From contig NC_084827.1 in the NCBI RefSeq assembly GCF_033115175.1, forward strand, positions 150,653,701 to 150,717,700: DNA of 64,000 nucleotides, read 5' to 3'. The translations under genes were made by a program, and so were the position numbers. The notes under the pieces were generated by a model. It was given only the letters and a program-made list of their open reading frames with translations, was not told the origin of the DNA and searched no databases. The DNA is from Lepus europaeus. Lineage: Eukaryota > Chordata > Mammalia > Lagomorpha > Leporidae. Shown here in pieces: positions 58,691 to 64,000 of this stretch (positions within the stretch are counted from its first letter, which is position 1; each line of letters begins with the position of its first letter).

Positions 58691-59626
58691 CTTTGTGCCT
58701 GTCAGGTTAATTCTGACTGGGGGACTTTGGGAGATGTCCTTGAGTTGCATGGTAGTCACCAAACCAGTGAGAAAGATGGAGGTTCTACTAAGGACATAAG
58801 GAATACAGGAGGTGGGTCAGATTTGGGAGGAAGACAGTTCAGTTTGGCATACGTGGTTTGAAGCGGCTGCCCAACATCCAAGCACCACTGTATCCCAGGC
58901 TAGAGCTCTGCAGAGAAGCCCAGATCTGTCAGCTAAGGAAGCCCGTAAAACAAGAAGGGAAGACATGCTCTGTATAGAATCTCCAGGGCACAGAACATCA
59001 GCTATTCTCTTTTGTACTTTGGAACAAAGACAGATCTTTTGTGAAGAGATTTTAGTAGATCGAAACTGAAGCTCTTGTAAACACTTACATACAGTGTCTG
59101 TGGGTGCAGGGTGCCCTTTCCACATTTCCTGTGCTGCCGCAGCCTAAGGTCTGGGTCCTGATGTGTGCCACTTTGAACCCTGCCTGTGTGCCTTGGTCCT
59201 TGGGGTTTCCTGTGTCCAGCGCTCACCCCACACTGACCTCCAGACCAGCACAGCTCAGACTTTAAGGTTTCCTGCAGTGTCATCGCCTTTATGAAGCCCG
59301 TCTTGATGCCTCCTGCTTTCTGCCTACAAGTGACCTTGCTTTTGCTTGATCTGCAGAGTACAATGAGGCAAACCTAATGACACTATTTAATTTATGAATC
59401 TGGCACTCCTTCACCCTGCAGTAAGTTTCCTGAAGGAAGAGGGCAGTTCTAATTCCCAAGTATGATTCCAATTCATAAAACAAAATATTGTTGAATTTCT
59501 GAATGGATGGTTGAATGATTATGGAACTGTGGGGTCCACATTAATTTCAGACAGGTAGGGACACAGAAGAAGAACCACAAGGCACAGATGGAAGTTTAAA
59601 AATATTTATGAAAGACTCAGATTTAC
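58691..59626. other. MDH1B intron, no recognised feature
   Basis: Plus- and minus-strand ORFs of 85-102 codons overlap around 58812-59125. They show no family resemblance and no splice support. Confidence 0.4.
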
Positions 59627-59790
59627 CTTCACTCAATACTCCTAAAGACACAATCTCCCCAGGTGGTGAACCATGGTACCAGTATTTCAATGTGGTGGCT
59701 ATACTGTGCGCAGCTAAAATGCCTCCGAAGTGTCTTCCTGTGACACTCAAAGTTTTCAGAGTTTCCACAAATTCTTTTTTTACCCACTCA
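59627..59790 (-). CDS. MDH1B: MDH1B exon: MDH C-terminal helices
   Basis: A 164 nt exon between CTCCTTACAG and GTAAAT. Joined to the previous exon it reads [20 protein letters not shown], then [20 protein letters not shown] and [15 protein letters not shown]. The second half corresponds to the MDH1 segment in which a long helix runs into GTPEGEFVSMGV. No stop is present and the phases fit both neighbours. Confidence 0.94.
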
Positions 59791-60466
59791 CTGTAAGGAG
59801 AGAAAGAAATAATTTACAGTGGAGGGTGGAATGGAAATGAAAAGGGATGCTCCCTGGATCAATGGAATTCACTATAAGAAATCATACCCACAATTAAATT
59901 AGAAACATTTCTTGGTGTGCCTTTTCTTTAAGTGTCTTCAATACTCATAAAAGGTGATTGAAAAATACTGGAATGTGGCAGAGAGGAATCCCTAAATTTG
60001 AAACTACAAACATAATAATATTAATATGGAACGCAAAAAAAGTAGTCAGAGACTAATGAAAATTCTTGCATTACAAAGAATTTGTCCCATGTAGATGTTA
60101 TCTTTGAACAAGTGATATCCTTTATTTGAAATAAAACAATTTCATAAAACATTGAATTATTCCTATTGAGAATTGGGGAAAGAGTTATATTTCTATATTC
60201 TGAAATCTAAACTCAGGGAAAAGGCCTGCAGGACTAGAGCAGGTGTTGAAGTACCACCTTACTAACCGGGCGTGCAACACTGGCTCTGCCCTAGGAGGGT
60301 GAACCCAGGACCCATCATTTCCTAGGCATGATGTAGTTCTAAGTCTAAGGAGGAGAAGGAAAGTAAGACAAGGCTAAGGGAAGCTATAACTGGGAATATG
60401 CAACAAAGTTTACAAAATTGCTTCGAAGGTGTCCTTGCCCGTTTCTCTTCCTCTGCTCATCATAAT
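59791..60466. other. MDH1B intron, no recognised feature
   Basis: No element that I can name. Confidence 0.4.
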
Positions 60467-60672
60467 GCCAGTGTTTAGGGCACAGCTCTGAATGCTCTAT
60501 CTGTATTAATCCAGTTAGTCCTGCCAATGACCTTATCTATATGTTACCATTTCCACCTTGCAGAGGGAGCAACTGAGGGCATGGAGAGATTAAGTAATGT
60601 TTCTAATGTCACATAGCTAACAAGTGGCTGAGTGAGAATTTCCTATCCAGGTGGCCTGGTCCTAGGACTGTC
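60467..60672 (-). mobile_element. MIR element
   Basis: ATCTGTATTAATCCAGTTAG, CAACTGAGGGCATGGAGAGA, TTAAGTAATGTTTCTAATGT and CACATAGCTAACAAGTGGCT follow the reversed MIR core in order. Confidence 0.85.
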
Positions 60673-60937
60673 CTACTTACCACCTCTCAGTTCTGTCTCT
60701 CCTGGGACAGAACAGCAGCATGGCCCAGAATGCTCATCATCGTATTGCTTTTTCTCCAAATGTTTTAACTAATTTCAACATGGAGGCAAATCTCTGGCTT
60801 TATGTTCAATAAGATTTCCTTCATATATGCTTGCTTTAGACATAACTTTAAGGGAATATATGAGTGACTTTAAGTTACAGTGACTTTTCTTTGGGGATAT
60901 GCTCCAGGATCTCCAGTGGATGTCAGAAATTAGACAG

Positions 60938-61275
60938 GAGCCAATGTGTGGTGCCACAGGTTAAGCCGTTGCTTGCAACGCTGGTGCCCTGTATCAGAAT
61001 GCCAGTTTGAGTCCTGGCTGCTCTGCTTCCCAGCCAGCTCCATACTAATGTGCCTGGAAAGGCAACAGATGTGGCTCAAGTATTTGGCGGTCACCCATGT
61101 GGGAAATTTGGCTGGAGTTCCAGGCTCCTGGATTCAGCCTTGCCCAGTTCTGGTTGTTGCCACCATTTGGGGAGTGAACTAATGGACAGAAGATCTCTCT
61201 CTGTCTCTGTCTCTCTCTCTTTACTTTGCCTTTCAAACAAACATAAATCTTTAAAAATTTTTTTTAAAAAAAGAA
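60938..61275 (+). mobile_element. CSINE, older copy
   Basis: GTGTGGTGCCACAGGTTAAG head, CACCATTTGGGGAGTGAACT, CT tract and TTTCAAACAAACATAAATC tail. Confidence 0.85.
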
Positions 61276-61780
61276 ACTGAAGATAGTACTGAATGCTTTA
61301 AATATATAGTGTGTTTTTTCCCCTATACATACAAATCTATGGTAAAGTATAATATAAACATTAGGTACAGTAAGAAATGAAAAATAATTAATAGTTAAAA
61401 AGAACTAATAATATAATAATAAAATAATAATATAATGTAATAAAGCTCATGTGAATGTAATCTGTTTCTTAAAATTTTCCATTTAATATTTTGGACTGCT
61501 GTTAACCATAATTAACTGAAACCACAGAAAGTGAAACCATGGGATAGGGGAGAGTACCATAATCTGAAATAAAAGATTCATAATTTCAGAACCAAATAAA
61601 TTGAGGGTAGAGAATGACTAACTGATATTCTGCAGTTTCCTATATTTGCTTAGTAGAGAACAAGAACAAATATGGGTGTGAAAAATACATTGTTGAGCAA
61701 AGATTTCTAAGATTTTAAAGATGATAGCGATTATTGCCCATTTAACATTGCTAGCAGCATCACTTAAAAACATACCATAC
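61276..61780. other. MDH1B intron, no recognised feature
   Basis: Very AT-rich stretch with ATA repeats near 61385-61440, next to the 3' side of an exon. Confidence 0.4.
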
Positions 61781-61922
61781 CTGTCAAAAATCAAGCTTAA
61801 AACAGGCTGAGAGTAATGAGGAGGTCCACAAATGGCACTCTTATAGTTGTATACCTTAGCTTTCCTCAGATCAATGTAGTTATTTCCACTGATATTACCC
61901 CAAATTATCACATCTTTGATGT
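61781..61922 (-). CDS. MDH1B: MDH1B exon: start of C-terminal MDH domain
   Basis: A 142 nt exon after the acceptor CTATTCTTCACAG, with the donor GTATGG. It encodes [20 protein letters not shown], then [10 protein letters not shown] and PVLSLIFD. In MDH1 the equivalent strand carries the catalytic His (IWGNHSS); here the position is Ile (IWGNISG), as I also recall for human MDH1B. It begins with two bases of a split codon, so an upstream exon exists outside the window. Confidence 0.93.
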
Positions 61923-62360
61923 CTGTGAAGAATAGAAATGAAAATCAATCACAACAAAGTATATTAATATAAAATAGTGTCTGAAGCCTACTTCTTATTT
62001 GTATGTTTATTCCTTCTGATATAAAAACAATCTAAGTATATTCCCTAAATCCATGTGAGGGCTGTGGGTACCCACCATAATCACCAGCATTTGCCTCTTC
62101 GTAGTGCTCTGTGAATGGTATGGATATATGATTAAGTTCAAAGAAATGTTTTCTGAAAGAAAAGAAATTCCTACCGAAAGTTCTCCTATTGGTGTTGGTC
62201 CTAACTTAATTACTTTGCTTGACAGAGGTAGGGGGGAGATTTTTACTTTGATTTTGACAAGGAGTCCTCGGTTGTGGACTGGAGTAGAAATTTGGGAAAC
62301 CACTTAACTCTCCAGGTGGGTTTCATCCTCTGTGATATGAAAGTGTTACCACATGAGGAC
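61923..62360. other. MDH1B intron upstream of the 142 nt exon, no recognised feature
   Basis: No exon or repeat recognised. The MDH1B exon that must supply the first base of the split codon is not found between here and 64000. Confidence 0.4.
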
Positions 62361-62363
62361 CCT

Positions 62364-62600
62364 ATGGACTGATGCTGTGGTGCAGCAGGTTAAAGCCCTG
62401 GCCTACAGGGCTCCCATATGGGTGCTGGTTAAGGTCCCAACTGCTCCACTTCTGATCCAACTCACTGCTGATGCACCTGAGAAAGCAGCGGAGGATGGCC
62501 CAAGTCATTGGGCCCCTGAACCTATGTAGGAGAGAGACATGGAGGAAGCTCCTGGCTCCTGATCAGCTCAGTTCAGCCCCTCCTTCCCTTTTTTTAACAG
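62364..62600 (+). mobile_element. CSINE, 3'-truncated
   Basis: GATGCTGTGGTGCAGCAGGT head and GGAGGATGGCCCAAGTCATT middle; the element breaks off after CTCCTGATCAGCTCAGTTCA. Confidence 0.85.
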
Positions 62601-62905
62601 TGAGAGTAAGCTGGGAGCATAAGAGCCTGGGGATGCCAGTGGCCATCTTGTCACATCTTAGCTGACCTGAGTATAAGACCAACAGTGAGGATGGCAGAGA
62701 TCAGGGATAGGCCAAGGGAAGGTACAAACATGTCCTGGTGTCACCATTTAAACCCCAGCATCTAGTTATGCCTGAAATAAGAACAGTGTCTTCTGCTCAT
62801 TAGTTATGTGAAACAGAAGTCATCTAGAGGACTTCACTTAGAGTTCACTTCCTCTCACTTGCCACGGAAGGAGTCTCAACCAAGCCATGCTCTGAGAACT
62901 AGTTG
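62601..62905. other. MDH1B intron, no recognised feature
   Basis: Short unassigned stretch between two SINEs. Confidence 0.4.
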
Positions 62906-62908
62906 TAG

Positions 62909-63230
62909 CTGGGGCCAGCACCGTGGCTCACTTGGTTAATCTGCCTGCGGTGCCTGCATCCCATATGGGTGCCTGGTTCTAGTCCTGGTTGCTCCTCTTC
63001 CTGTCCAGCTCTCTGCTCTGGCCTGGGAAGGCAGTGGAGGATGGCCCAAGTGCTTGGGCGCCTGCACCTGCATGGGAGACCAGGAGGAAGTACCTTGCCC
63101 CTGGCTTCGGATCGGTGCAGCGCCGGCCGTGGCGGCCATTTGGGGGGTGAACCAACAGAGGGAAGACCTTTCTCTCTGTCTCTTTCTCTCACTGTCTAAC
63201 TCTATCTGTCAAATAAATAAATAAATAAGA
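62909..63230 (+). mobile_element. CSINE, young
   Basis: GGGGCCAGCACCGTGGCTCA head and CTGTCAAATAAATAAATAAA tail. AGTTGTAGCTG and AGTTGTGGCTG flank it as a duplication with one mismatch. Confidence 0.94.
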
Positions 63231-64000
63231 AATAGTTGTGGCTGTGAAACTGACCTTTGGAGGATTTCTTGAGCTTTGCTTTCCTGGAAAAGTTTACTAC
63301 CATCTTGGCTTCTGAATGATCCCTGGATGATTTCCTTGGTGGTTTTTCACTTTCATGTCATTTTGTTCAACTATTTTTTGTTGTTGTTGTTGTTGCTGAG
63401 CTTCTCCTTGCTGTTACATTGACAATTCTAATTTGACTATCGTTCACCAATGCCTCTTTCTTTTTCCTAACTTCCCTTCACTTTTATTTCTGATTTTCAC
63501 ATGCTTATTGGCTTGGAGCAGAGCACAGCTTAGAACTATGGTACTAGCAGACACATGAGAGAGCAGCTTTCTAGTGGAAAGCCCTTAGTCCCCTCTCCCC
63601 ATCCCACCTACTAAGCTTTAAAATTTGTATCATGGCCTTTTAACACTTTTTATCAGGGTACTGTAAGAGTTTTTGTGATATGTAAATAACTATATCTAAA
63701 AGGTTGATGACAGACAAAATGATTAGAAAAATGTTTTCATTTCCTATTGCATTATTTCAGAATCAATTTGTCTCAGTCTTACAGTGACTCCAGAGTAAAA
63801 TACAAAAGATACATATACAGAAATAACAGAAGTTATAATTTCTAGGCCTTCGTTGTAAAAAAAAAGGGGGGGGGATAAGGTAGCTCTCATTGTGAGATCA
63901 GGCCTTACAAATAGTCATTGATGCTGAAGTCTGTTGTCACCTTGACCAAGAGCATTCTGTGATCACATCTCCAGAGAATGGCTGATACCTCCTTCCATTC
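63231..64000. other. Right edge, no recognised feature
   Basis: Contains a (TTG)n run near 63378-63396. No MDH1B exon or named repeat found. Confidence 0.4.

Larger units (their letters stand above)
43658..61922 (-). other. MDH1B: MDH1B (malate dehydrogenase 1B) gene, 3' part: last seven coding exons
   Basis: Seven minus-strand exons (142, 164, 140, 52, 81, 72 and 74 nt) with AG/GT borders and fully compatible phases give 240 codons plus a stop. The first three align along their length with the C-terminal half of cytosolic malate dehydrogenase: the VIIWGN block, the [15 protein letters not shown] block and the FSMPVKF block. The remaining exons form an acidic tail typical of MDH1B and absent from MDH1. 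The catalytic His of MDH1 in IWGNHS is Ile here, so malate oxidation is doubtful. The N-terminal half, including the NAD-binding fold, lies right of the window. The gene is on the same strand as DYTN and about 15 kb upstream of it in transcription order. Confidence 0.93.

Noticed and set aside
58812-59283. ORFs of 85-102 codons on both strands within an MDH1B intron
   Set aside because: No recognisable domain and no splice support.

Overview
The window looks like nuclear DNA of a rabbit-like mammal (Lagomorpha, most likely Oryctolagus cuniculus). It carries 23 copies of the lagomorph C-repeat (CSINE), a tRNA-derived SINE with a GGCCGGCGCC-type head, a CT-rich tail and an A/AAATA-type end. It also carries rabbit-type LINE-1 elements, older mammalian repeats (L1M, L2, MIR, MLT1, MER5A, Tigger-like) and spliced exons. 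No bacterial, viral-genome or CRISPR feature is present.

Two protein genes lie on the minus strand, and both can be followed exon by exon with matching splice phases and no internal stop. DYTN (dystrotelin) occupies about 1.2-28.2 kb: its start codon and first five coding exons (161 codons) are here, and the rest of the gene runs off the left edge. MDH1B (malate dehydrogenase 1B, an MDH-like protein) occupies about 43.7-61.9 kb: its last seven coding exons and a stop codon are here, and its 5' half runs off the right edge. The order DYTN then MDH1B, both on the same strand, matches what I recall of human 2q33.3. About 15 kb of intergenic DNA separates them.

Layout. 0-13 kb: DYTN exons 5 to 2 with an old L1M element (5.4-10.3 kb) that contains a younger L1 tail and a CSINE. 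13-28 kb: DYTN intron 1, which holds a 5.5 kb composite element (L1 5'UTR and ORF1, then about 3 kb of non-L1 sequence including a decayed retroviral nucleocapsid-like segment, then an L1 3' end). 28-43 kb: intergenic DNA with SINEs, L2, MLT1, a Tigger-like transposon and a truncated U6 pseudogene. 43-62 kb: MDH1B, whose 9.6 kb intron holds a full-length but broken L1 inserted into an MLT1 LTR with a clean target-site duplication. 62-64 kb: an MDH1B intron with two more SINEs.

The least explained items are the L1/retrovirus composite, an extra phase-1 exon near the 3' end of MDH1B, and an open coiled-coil-like stretch directly upstream of, and in frame with, the last MDH1B exon. Family names of repeats come from recognition of their consensus, not from a database search.
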